From NCBI GenBank assembly GCA_033807775.1, contig CM066317.1, positions 33,545,870 through 33,609,869 on the forward strand: a DNA stretch of 64,000 nt. Reading direction: 5' to 3'. Of the stretch, positions 10,038 to 19,076 are shown in pieces (within the stretch, counting starts at the first letter, position 1; every line of letters begins with the position of its first letter). The notes under the pieces were generated by a model that saw nothing but the letters and a program-made list of their open reading frames with translations, ran no database searches and was not told the DNA's origin. Both the position numbers and the translations under genes were made by a program. The DNA comes from Saussurea involucrata (taxonomy: Eukaryota > Streptophyta > Magnoliopsida > Asterales > Asteraceae).

Positions 10038-13000
10038 ATGGCAACTTCAAAGCTGAATGTTACCGCTGAGTCCATCTCCAGTGATTCTGAGGAACTGGAA
10101 ATCACCAAAGCTCCTCAGGTTAAGTTTGAGCTGGATCAACTAGACTGGACAAAGGCAAACAACCTTTCAGCGCTTCTCGAGTTTCCTCCTCGGAAGCAGG
10201 TATCCCATCTAGACGACGCTGTGATTTTTTTGAAGAATAGCCCCATATACACAGCACTGACAATCACACCTCCTGCCAGTCAGCGTCTATTATCCCAATT
10301 CTGGTACTCTGCCAGACACACCAACCTACCCTCAGCCAAAGATCCATCTAAAACCATCGACTGCATACTCAGCGATACTGAGTATGGCACCATCAAGATA
10401 ACCCCCGCAATAATCCGTAAAGCTCTGAAATTCCCTAACGCTACCTCAGAAAATCCTTTCATTCCATTTCCTGACCACAAGAAGCACGCTGACAGGGAAG
10501 AAATCATTGCTTTCCTTGATGCGATGGGTTACATCTGGGAGACTGGAAGAGACAAGCTACCTGAGAAGAAGCTGACGCTGATAAAGAAATCCAAGATGCC
10601 CAGCGAGATGAACTTCATCTTCGCTCACCTGATCAGCTGCATGACAGCGAAATCCGGATCTTCTGATCAAGCCGCTCAACCTCAGCAGGCCATGGGTTAC
10701 GCACTGCTGAAAGGTCTCAACATTGACTGGGCCTCCATCATCTATGAAGACCTCATTCAACGTGTTGATTCTGCCGCTGACCGACCAGCATGGGTTCCTT
10801 ACCCGCGATTCATCAGCGCCATCTTTCAATATGGCCTGAAGGACAGCTATCCTGAAGAGGGTGATCTGAAACTCTCTCAGATTGGCCCTAAAGTTCTCGA
10901 CTTCAAGCCTGTCGCCAACGAGGTACGTCTCTCTACTCTTCTCACTCTTCTTAATTCTCCGCTTTCTGTGGCTCATTCAGCGACAATACCCATCGCTGAT
11001 ACCCCGGCCACAAAATCCATTCCTTCTAAGAAAAAGAAACAATCTCTTACCCCTCTTGATTCCAAAAGGATCAAGAAAACCAAGGAGCAACCCCAGCAGT
11101 TGCATGCTGAAGACTCCTCAGCTCATTCTGAAGAGCTGAAGGAAAGTTCTGTGGTACGCTCTGCCACACCAATTCAAGCCATCCCTTCTAAACCTACTTC
11201 AGCGTCCCTAAACGCTGAGGTTAGAACTTTGGAATCTACCCAACCTTCGTCAGTCTCTCAAAAGACTGATGAAGTACTTCTCAGCGAATCCAACGCTGAA
11301 CTTGAACCCCAACCCCAATTCTTATCCTTCGCTCCTCCCTCTACTTCTTTGGACACTCCTCCAGTCAAAACTGGAGATGCCATCATTCAAGAAGCCGTTG
11401 AAGCTTCTCAGCGAATGACGAAGAAAGGACCTGCAGAGATCTCCATTCCTCACGGAACTTTTGAGGGAGATATGGAACACTATGGAGGGACTCGAAACTT
11501 TGATGAGTTCGTCAACGCTCCTGCAGGTACAGATCCCACCTTAAACACTGTAACTAAACCTGAAACTTCTGAGCTTTCCTTTGTTCACAAGTACTTATAT
11601 GTTACAGGTCCTTTTTTGGGAGACATCAACCAGTCTCTGAAGTCTATGGAGATGAAACTTACGGATCTCACCACCGGTCTATCAAATAACTCTACAGCTG
11701 TAACAAACGCTGGAGAGAATCTGACGAAGCTGACTACTGTGGTGGAAAAGAAGGCCTCCTCTGATGACATCAAAGATCTTGATAAAACTCTCGCCGACTT
11801 TGCCAAAGTGCTCTCCGACATCTACACTGACTACACCAACCTCAAATCATCAGTTTCCACCATTTCCAGCGAAGTTACAACGCTGAAGAAATCGGTTGGT
11901 ACACTCGAAGGTGATATGTCAGTGGTCAAGACCGACTTGGGCTCAGTGAAGACCGACCTTGGTTCCGTCAAGACAATGATCGAGACGCTGGTGAACAAGG
12001 CAAATAATCCAGCTCCTGCTCCGGCCCCTGCACCTGTTTTGGACTCATTCACCGCAGAGGATCGCCAAGAGCTGAAGAAAATCACGCCTGCTATTTCTGG
12101 CCTAGAAGACAGAATAGCTAAGCTTGAAGGTTGTGTGAAAATCTCTGGCCCAGAAGACAGAGACAACACCAATGCTGAATCTACCCATTCCTCCCCCGCC
12201 CATCATGAGAAAGAGGGGGAGAAGAGCGCTGAACAGGAGAAGAGCGCTGAAGACCTTTCCCATGATGAATCTATCAGGGGAGAGGGTAATGAAGATCGGA
12301 TTACTGGACCTCAGGGAGATGAAAACCCTGAGGGAACCGAGAACCTCGCCTCTATATCTGAGGGGGAGCAACTCGATGAAGATGCTGAGGAATCTGAAGC
12401 AGAAGAAGACGAAGACTTCGACATCCCTGAAGCTGAACCATCCTCCTCTCCAAGGAACGATGATGATGATGATGAAGATGACGATGATTTCTTTGTTGTC
12501 AAACCTGCTCCTCGAACCAAAGCTCTTAAAGGTATTTCAATAAAAGAACCTTCAGGGGAGAAGACAAAGACAAAGCACTCAGCCTCTGGCGCTGGGAAAA
12601 GCAAAGACAAAGGCATCGCTGAAGATGATAATCTGGCGATCCTACTTGCAAAGCCGATTTGTCAGGTACACTAAACTTATTTTTCCTTCCCTGATCATCT
12701 ATGAAAAATCAGTTATCCATTCCACAAACACCATACACATCCACATTTTTTTTCTATCTTTTCTACCCAAGTTCTTCTACCCAATTCTTATTTGTAAGAT
12801 CGCTGTGTTTCAGCTAGTCCTCTCCCCTGTTTGAGGATATCGCTGAAAGATCTGTTGCGACTTCACCAATAATTCCAGCTAACGCTGAAGACATAATCCC
12901 AGTCTTAGATTTAATCTCTGAGACTGATGAACCAGAAGAACAACCTCTCTCGCACAGAAACAGACCTTCCTCAGTTGCTCAAAGGCTGAGTGAAGAAGAT

Positions 13001-14071
13001 CAAAAGAGGAGAGAAGAAATGATAAAGCGATTCGAGGATCAGCGAATCATCCTAAGGCGCGATCAACTACCTTCAGTTCCTCCTAAGTTCAGAATTTCAA
13101 AAGCTGAATACCAAGATCATCTCAGAGCTGAACGCCTCATCGCTGAAAGGAAGGAAGCTGAAGATAAAGACAGAGAATACGCCATCAAGCTCACTCAAGA
13201 ATCTGTCAAAGACCCCAAGCTGAAGCGTATTCCCATTCAAATCCAACGAAAGCGTTGGGAACAAGCCCAGAAGATCGTGGAAAAGAAAGCTGAAGTTTCT
13301 CAGACCACCCTGATCTGGTGTAAAGAGAAAATCCACTTCAGATATCGTCCAGCAAAGATCAACAAGGTATTCATCTCTGGAAGAACCTCCGTCGGAGTAC
13401 CTATTGTTGACATCAAACTGTTCAGAGAAGATGACTCATCTGAAACCTTTCGTGCTGACACTGTAAAAAGGTATGGTCTCTCTGAATGGCTGGAGATGAG
13501 GTTAGCTATCCAACCGTCAAAATCTAAGTACAAGGATCATTTCGAAAAGCTGATAAACAGACAGATCGATTTGATATCTTCTTGTGTGGATATTCCTCCT
13601 GTTCCTGATCTAAAGCCGAAAAGAAAAAAGGACTCTCCAAGGAAGAAACGTCAAGATTCAAACTCAGGTCCTGTCATACGAAATGAAACTGGAATTGGTT
13701 TCTCTCGCGCTGAAGTACTTGGTCCTGATCCTGATCTATCTGCCCTTGATGTCTCTTTGCCACCATGTGAACTTTTCGTTCCTGGTAAAGTCATCAGTAA
13801 TCCTTATGGAATATTCTTTCTTGACTACGACGGACGTAAATGCTTTCAACGGATCGCTGAGCTTCCAATCACTCCAATCGAACAGCTCAAAGATCTCATC
13901 TACTGGTGCGACTTCAGAAAAGACATTCAGGCACGACACCTAAAACCCTTGATTTTTGAAGCTGCTCTGAAGCTAAAGAATAAAGGAGAAAAGGTTCCTG
14001 ACTGGATGATTCCAACTGAAAAGACAACCCTTGATGAACTTCTCATTAAGGAAGAACCCTTTGAAGGCTGA
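10038..14071 (+). CDS. Element D third gene, Sirevirus envelope-like position, two exons (10038-12665, 12836-14071; ~1287 aa)
   Basis: The first frame runs from ATG 10038 to TAA 12674. A second open frame covers 12818-14071. A GT..AG intron 12666-12835 joins them in phase 0. Residues ~45-260 form a globular domain shared with the third ORF of B (...NSPIYTALT...QFW; LP..NF...L.SCMTAKS.SSDQ...IYEDL). A basic cluster (KKKKQSLTPLDSKRIKKTK, ~328-350), a coiled coil (~520-650), an Ala-Pro repeat (~655) and a long acidic Glu/Asp region follow. The second exon has another basic cluster (KPKRKKDSPRKKR) and a terminal domain. I see no signal peptide or transmembrane segment, so despite its position it does not look like an envelope glycoprotein. 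Function unknown; a nuclear or nucleic-acid-binding role is inference. Confidence 0.75.
12666..12835 (+). other. Putative intron in the element D third gene (170 bp)
   Basis: Donor CAG|GTACAC, acceptor CCTGTTTGAG|GATATC, AT- and T-rich inside, with stops in every relevant frame. Removing it joins two long open frames in phase 0. The alternative acceptor GTTTCAG at 12813 would run into TGA after six codons, so the TTTGAG site is preferred. Confidence 0.6.
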
Positions 14072-14338
14072 CAACAATCACCATTTTCTCTATTGTATCA
14101 GTCATCCTTCAGTACTTGTAATTTATTTCGCTTGTACTTGTAATCTTTCTTATTCATATTGTAACCTGATTCAAAGATTTAAAGAAAGATTTCAGCGAAT
14201 GTACTTTACTCCATCAGTACTGAAAAGATCCCAGAAAACAGTAAAAGGGACAAATATTTTATGAGTTCTTTTTATCCTTATGTTTTCATTAAATAGCAAT
14301 TTTCTCTGTTGCTATGTCATAATCAAATAGGGGGAGAT
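14072..14338 (+). promoter_or_regulatory. Element D 3' untranslated region and polypurine tract
   Basis: AT-rich non-coding tail ending AATAGGGGGAGAT (14326-14338) directly before the TGTTG of the 3' LTR. This polypurine tract primes plus-strand DNA; the GGGGGAGATTG junction is characteristic of Sireviruses. Confidence 0.9.
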
Positions 14339-15304
14339 TGTTGATCCAAACCCTCAGTGATTTGATAATGACCCTATCTTAAATACTTAGTGAAAATTGT
14401 AAGTAAACAATATGTATCAGAGTTTCACTATCGCTGATAAGTACTAAGATCTTACAGTACTGCTGATAGGAACTCTCGCACTTTTAGATTAAACATTCAG
14501 CGAACACTGTTCACCATATCGCTGAGTCTGTTCAGTCCTTATGGTGATCGCTGATAAGTTAGTTGTTTACTTATGATCCCTGAAGACAAGATTCACGTCA
14601 ACAAAGGTTCTACGCTGAAGTCGAAGATCAAGCTCAAGAACCAGCGACAAGTCTCCTAATGAACTGATGCGGATCAGCGAAGACTCAGATTTGTCCACTC
14701 AACGTGAAGTATCAAGTACAAGACTTCAGCTATCGCTGAACTTTATCATCTGCTGAATAGTAAATGATAATCGCTGAATCAACGAAAGCTGATCATGAAG
14801 TCCTCCGTACAAAGTACTTTTGTCTTAACCTCCCTTGCACGCCACCGTACGAAATGTCAGAAAAGAACCTCCGAAAATCTGAAATCGTACAACCACTCTG
14901 ATACTACACTGTTCATTCATGCGGCTACTAAGGTTGTCATCAAAGGTCAATGACATGCAACCAATCCGCTAATGACACGTGTAAAGTATATACTGGATTG
15001 CATTAAATGCATGCAGTATATAAAGAGATGAACTCACTTCATTTGAAGTAACTTGCTAACTCTGGACAAGTTCAAATCTCTCAAGATAGGATTTTATTAG
15101 TAATCTCCTTATCTTTCTTAGTGCAAGAAAACCTTAGTGTTCCAACTTGTTTAGATTTAGGTTTATCCTTAATCTTGTTTCCGCAACAAGCTGTAAATTG
15201 TTAATGATTTATCAATAAACAATTTAGAAAAGTAAAATAGTGTGTTTGTATTCAACCCCCCCCCCCCCCTTCTACAAACTTGTTTAAGCCTTTCGGGACC
15301 AACA
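14339..15304 (+). repeat. Element D 3' LTR (966 bp)
   Basis: Aligns end to end with the 5' LTR: four substitutions, and a C-run of 14 instead of 22 that explains the whole 8-bp length difference. It is followed by the right TSD GTCCC (15305-15309). Confidence 0.95.
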
Positions 15305-15728
15305 GTCCCGCAATTGAGAAGTCCCGCAACTGGGAAGTCCCGCAACTGAGAAGTCACAGAGAAATACCGGGAGTTGTGATACCGGGACTGGCAAACCGAG
15401 TCCCGCAACTGAGTAATACCGGGACTAAGTTAGGTATCGGGAGATGGAGTACCGGGAGATGGAATACCGGGAGATGGAGTACCGGGATATATCAACTACC
15501 GGGAGATATCGGTACCGGGAGATGAAGTACCGGTATCAAAGACTCCCGGGACTTCGAAAACAATACAGGGAGATAAAGGAAACTTACCCGGTATGATGAA
15601 TTTCAGCACTTTCTACTCGGAAATCAATCTGCAAAAGCTTAGTACCAACAAAGCTAACCAAAATCGCACAAAAACTCTACCTAAATCGACTCAATCCGTA
15701 CTTTTGATGTACAAAATTGATAGTTTTC
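15305..15728 (-). repeat. Element A spacer with CCGGGA minisatellite (distal unit)
   Basis: Short GC-rich repeats: GTCCCGCAACTGAGAA (16 bp) several times, then many versions of TACCGGGAGATGGAG, ending near 15560. The rest is AT-rich leader-like sequence. It matches 18000-18416 in the next unit with a few substitutions. D inserted exactly in a GTCCC of this repeat. Confidence 0.8.
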
Positions 15729-15848
15729 AAGAACAGGGAGCAAAAACCAAACAAATCAAGAACTTAAAAATCAGTGATTTTTACTCAACCAAACGATTTG
15801 AAAACACAGAGAGATCTTAGAAAACCTATGAGAAGAATGTATCAAGCC

Positions 15849-17735
15849 TCAATTTTGGGTTTTAACACCAAAATCAAAGCAGACCTTTGCTCGGTTTAAA
15901 CTGATCAGCTTAGCTATAGGGTAAACATGAGCACGTGAACCCGTCTTGGAAATAAAAGACTTTGTATCAACTACAGGGGAATCATGAAACGTGTTTCCAT
16001 TACATTCTTCTGTAGTTGATTTCTTTCTCCAAACCATTTTTACTTTTACAAAAACATGATTATCTGAAGAATCATGAGGCTCACTGTCAGTAGAACTAGA
16101 GTAATAAGATTGTCTTTTGTGAGACTTACCGGTTTTCGGGTGTTTCTTTGACCGTCTTTTAGATTTTGAATTTGAAGAATTGGTCTTAGAAACATATTTG
16201 GAGTTGGAACATTCTCCCTTTTTAAAATTAACCGGTGAAGGCATTTTCTCAAGAAGTTGAATGTGACTTGCAAGCTTAGGAGCAACATCAATCTTAGAAA
16301 AATCATCTTCATGACAAGGAGTGGAATTCATAAACTCAGAAAATCTTCTTGCAGAATCAGGTGGAGTGTCGCCATCAGAGTCAGACGAGGAGTCATTCGC
16401 AAAGGGATTATCAAAAACCGGAAAAAGGTTCTTTTGAACAGAATCGGGTTCGATGGCCTTACCTTTATCCTTAAAGCTCAAATCTTTAGTAGTGGTGTCA
16501 TCAGACACTCCCATAAAGGCTTTGCATGACGAACTATCCGAAAAGATCTGAGCATCATCAAACGAGATTGTTTCATAAGTGACCGGCGTCATTGGGGTAT
16601 CCACAGAATTCCCCTTAGCCATTCTCAGCGTTAAGGCTTCAGATGCCAAAACAGCCAGTTGAGACGTCAACTTATCAATCTCGGTTCGATAGGACTCTCT
16701 TTCAGATTCGGGTAGTGTGTCGGGTTTAGTCTGTTTGAGCTTTTCAATAGAATCTAAAAGTACAATCCTTTCAGTTTCATAAATGACCTTATCTCTCACA
16801 ATTGACTCTTCCAGTTTAAAAATAATGTTTTCCAAAATCAGAGGTGGAACATAACGTTTCAACTCTGTTTGATCATTAGAGTCTTCATCTGCGGTTGTCG
16901 GAACAGGAGGCGGAGTCTCAACCGTTTTGGCAAGAGAACAGATGTCAAAATAGTTATTGGGGAGATAAGGAATTTTTCTATTTAAATACGATGCATTAAG
17001 CGTTTCGTACACGAAAGGAATTTGTACATTTATGTTCTTCCTAGGCGGCGCGTCATCCGATTTCGTGTCATTTTCAGAAGTAGGATTTTCAGATTTAGGT
17101 TTTGCCTCTATTGGTGGTAGAGGTATGGTTGTTTGTCTTTTAAAATCCTCAAACTCCTCATCTTCCGGAGATGCCTTAGTCCACTTAATTTTGTACTCGG
17201 GATAAATCTTGTCTAAGCCCATGAAATCAAATTCATAAAGAGTGGGGACCTTCGACAAGACTTTCTTTAGGTAGCACGGATTATCATATCCGAGTCCCCA
17301 AAGCGAGTTGTAATATTTGAACTCCTTAGGCTTGTTCAAGTGGATGGTTTGTTCAGATTGACCAAGTTTGTAAAGTTTGGATTCAAACTCCTTAAGCTTA
17401 GTGGTCAACTTTTCATTTTCTTTTAAAACATTTTCTTGAACTAAGATGCTTTTAGAATACTCCTCCTGAGACTTCTCTAACTTTTGAGAATATTCAGATA
17501 TTTGGGTCTCGAGGTGTTTAGCTCTTTCTGAATAGACCGAGCACTCAGTTTGATAGTTTTCTATCACACATTTGTCCTCAGCCTTTTCAATCACTAGCCT
17601 GCCTATGGCATCATATTTGATCTTAGCCTCGGCTTCTAGCTTAGAGATATGCGCTTCTAAAAGAGAAACTTTCTCTTTAAGCTCAGAGTAAGTCGGATAA
17701 GACATTGTTACTTGACATAAGTGATCGTGAGACAA
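15849..17735 (-). CDS. Element A, proximal copy of gag-spacer-like coiled-coil ORF (628 aa)
   Basis: Same frame and domain layout as the copy at 121-2007, three residues different. It lies ~0.9 kb downstream of the PBS of A on the minus strand. Both copies remaining open suggests either a very recent duplication or selection on the protein; the near identity of the flanking non-coding DNA favours recency. Confidence 0.7.
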   Translation of the reverse strand: MSHDHLCQVTMSYPTYSELKEKVSLLEAHISKLEAEAKIKYDAIGRLVIEKAEDKCVIENYQTECSVYSERAKHLETQISEYSQKLEKSQEEYSKSILVQENVLKENEKLTTKLKEFESKLYKLGQSEQTIHLNKPKEFKYYNSLWGLGYDNPCYLKKVLSKVPTLYEFDFMGLDKIYPEYKIKWTKASPEDEEFEDFKRQTTIPLPPIEAKPKSENPTSENDTKSDDAPPRKNINVQIPFVYETLNASYLNRKIPYLPNNYFDICSLAKTVETPPPVPTTADEDSNDQTELKRYVPPLILENIIFKLEESIVRDKVIYETERIVLLDSIEKLKQTKPDTLPESERESYRTEIDKLTSQLAVLASEALTLRMAKGNSVDTPMTPVTYETISFDDAQIFSDSSSCKAFMGVSDDTTTKDLSFKDKGKAIEPDSVQKNLFPVFDNPFANDSSSDSDGDTPPDSARRFSEFMNSTPCHEDDFSKIDVAPKLASHIQLLEKMPSPVNFKKGECSNSKYVSKTNSSNSKSKRRSKKHPKTGKSHKRQSYYSSSTDSEPHDSSDNHVFVKVKMVWRKKSTTEECNGNTFHDSPVVDTKSFISKTGSRAHVYPIAKLISLNRAKVCFDFGVKTQN

Positions 17736-17991
17736 TTCAAGATATCGATCAAAAGCAGACAGGGTTTACTGATCCGGAATTGAAAGCCTATTCAGTTTAC
17801 TGTGGTGTGATCGAACTCATAGTTGTAGGTGTTTTTAGCAGAAAACATTTCCAGAGAATATGTTCAGAATCACATTTTGAGTAACCCTGTAAAATTTCAT
17901 TGCAAAATACTGATTTTTGAGCGAAGTTATGAAAGTTCAAAAATCACAAAACCTAAAAATCCGAAATTTACAGCTTCCGGTATTAGAAGCA

Positions 17992-18235
17992 AGTCCCGCA
18001 ATTGAGAAGTCCCGCAACTGGGAAGTCCCGCAACTGAGAAGTCACAGAGAAATACCGGGAGTTGTGATACCGGGACTGGCAAATCGAGTCCCGCAACTGA
18101 GTAATACCGGGACTAAGTTAGGTACCGGGAGATGGAGTACCGGGAGATGGAATACCGAGAGATGGAGTACCGGGATATATCAACTACCGGGAGATATCGG
18201 TACCGGGAGATGAAGTACCGGTATCAATGAGTCCC
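17992..18235 (-). repeat. Element A minisatellite spacer (proximal unit)
   Basis: GTCCCGCAA(C/T)TGAGAA repeats followed by (TACCGGGAGATGGAG)-type repeats, rich in CCGG. Same array as 15305-15560. Confidence 0.8.
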
Positions 18236-18567
18236 GGGACTTCGAAAACAATACAGGGAGATAAAGGAAACTTACCCGGTATGATGAATTTCAGCACTTT
18301 CTACTCGGAAATCAATCTGCAAAAGCTTAGTACCAACAAAGCTAACCAAAATCGCACAAAAACTCTACCTAAATCGACTCAATCCGTACTTTTGATGTAC
18401 AAAATTGATAGTTTTCAAGAACAGGGAGCAAAAACCAAACAAATCAAGAACTGAAAAATCAGTGATTTTTACTCAACCAAACGATTTGAAAACACAGAGA
18501 GATCTTAGAAAACCTATGAGAAGAATGTATCAAGCCTCAATTTTGGGTTTTAACACCAAAATCAAAG

Positions 18568-18674
18568 CAATCAAAAATTCTTGAGATGAACACAGTACGT
18601 ACTTTGAATGATCAAGAAAAACCAGAAAAATACCTTTGAATCGATAGCTTTGTCCCTCTGCTCTGATACCAATT
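18568..18674 (-). promoter_or_regulatory. Element A leader and primer binding site
   Basis: Plus-strand GCTCTGATACCA at 18662-18673 is the reverse complement of TGGTATCAGAGC, the iMet PBS, two bases from the LTR. The unique leader to its left runs to the start of the repeated unit at 18567. Confidence 0.9.
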
Positions 18675-18976
18675 GTGGATCCCAGATTAACAAGTAACAA
18701 TGAATATGAAACGATTAATCCTTTATTGATTGAATGCAGAGAGTTACAAGATTAGAATGATGAACAAACTCTCTCTCTAAACTTTGTAAAGCGCACGGCT
18801 AATCTCACCACTACTAACCTAATTACCACTCAAATCACACATTAAATACCAAGGGCTTGACAGGCCCAAGCCCATTAGCCATACAACCCATTATCTTGAG
18901 AGGATTTACAAACAAATAAATAACACTAATTATTTCTTTATATCACTTTCTATTTTATAGGACTTTTAGTCCTAAC
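18675..18976 (-). repeat. Element A 5' LTR (302 bp)
   Basis: On the plus strand it runs TGTGGATCCC...AGTCCTAACA; read on the minus strand it begins TGTTAGGACTAAAAGTCC, a common short copia LTR start. It directly abuts element B coding sequence at 18977. Confidence 0.85.
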
Positions 18977-19076
18977 ATGCTATCATGGATCCGGTATGAT
19001 GGTGTTCAAGTCCCTCTATGCGTTCATTTGGAGGGCCAATGCTCAGTTTTTCCAGCTCAAATACCATGCTGAAAGT

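Larger units (their letters stand above)
2286..15304 (+). mobile_element. Element D: near-intact Sirevirus-like Ty1/copia retrotransposon (13,019 bp)
   Basis: Both ends are defined: TGTTG...CAACA termini and a perfect 5-bp TSD GTCCC (2281-2285 and 15305-15309). Order: 5' LTR, iMet PBS, gag, pol with protease-integrase-RT-RNase H (the copia order), a ~1 kb spacer, a large third gene, a GGGGGAGAT polypurine tract, 3' LTR. A big gag, an extra ORF after pol and the GGGGGAGATTG polypurine/LTR junction are Sirevirus hallmarks (SIRE1/Opie group, established knowledge). The LTRs differ by four substitutions in ~966 bp plus a C-run of 22 versus 14, so insertion is recent. All frames are open; it could be autonomous if the gag stop is bypassed. 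Confidence 0.95.
15729..18416 (-). repeat. Element A tandem unit, proximal copy (2688 bp)
   Basis: The sequence starting AAGAACAGGGAGC recurs at 1, 15729 and 18417. The period is 2688 bp here, and 2704 bp for the distal copy after removing D and one TSD; the extra 16 bp is one more minisatellite repeat. Each unit contains spacer, leader, 628-aa ORF and ORF tail. The third copy stops after ~150 bp (18417-18567), within the last codons of the ORF. Confidence 0.9.
1..18976 (-). mobile_element. Element A: copia-like LTR retrotransposon with internal tandem duplication, split by element D
   Basis: On the minus strand the visible order is 5' LTR (18675-18976), primer site complementary to initiator Met tRNA (18662-18673), a short leader, then a ~2.7 kb unit present twice in full plus a 150-bp fragment of a third copy. 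Element D interrupts the distal copy at 2286-15304. The distal end and 3' LTR lie left of base 1, so the TSD cannot be tested; the five bases right of the LTR are TGCTA. No protease, integrase or RT coding is visible in this part. A interrupts the third ORF of element B, so it is younger than B. Confidence 0.8.

Noticed and set aside
18662..18673. GCTCTGATACCA sites (also 37881, 44476) as possible tRNA gene pieces
   Set aside because: They are primer binding sites directly beside LTRs; no cloverleaf surrounds them.
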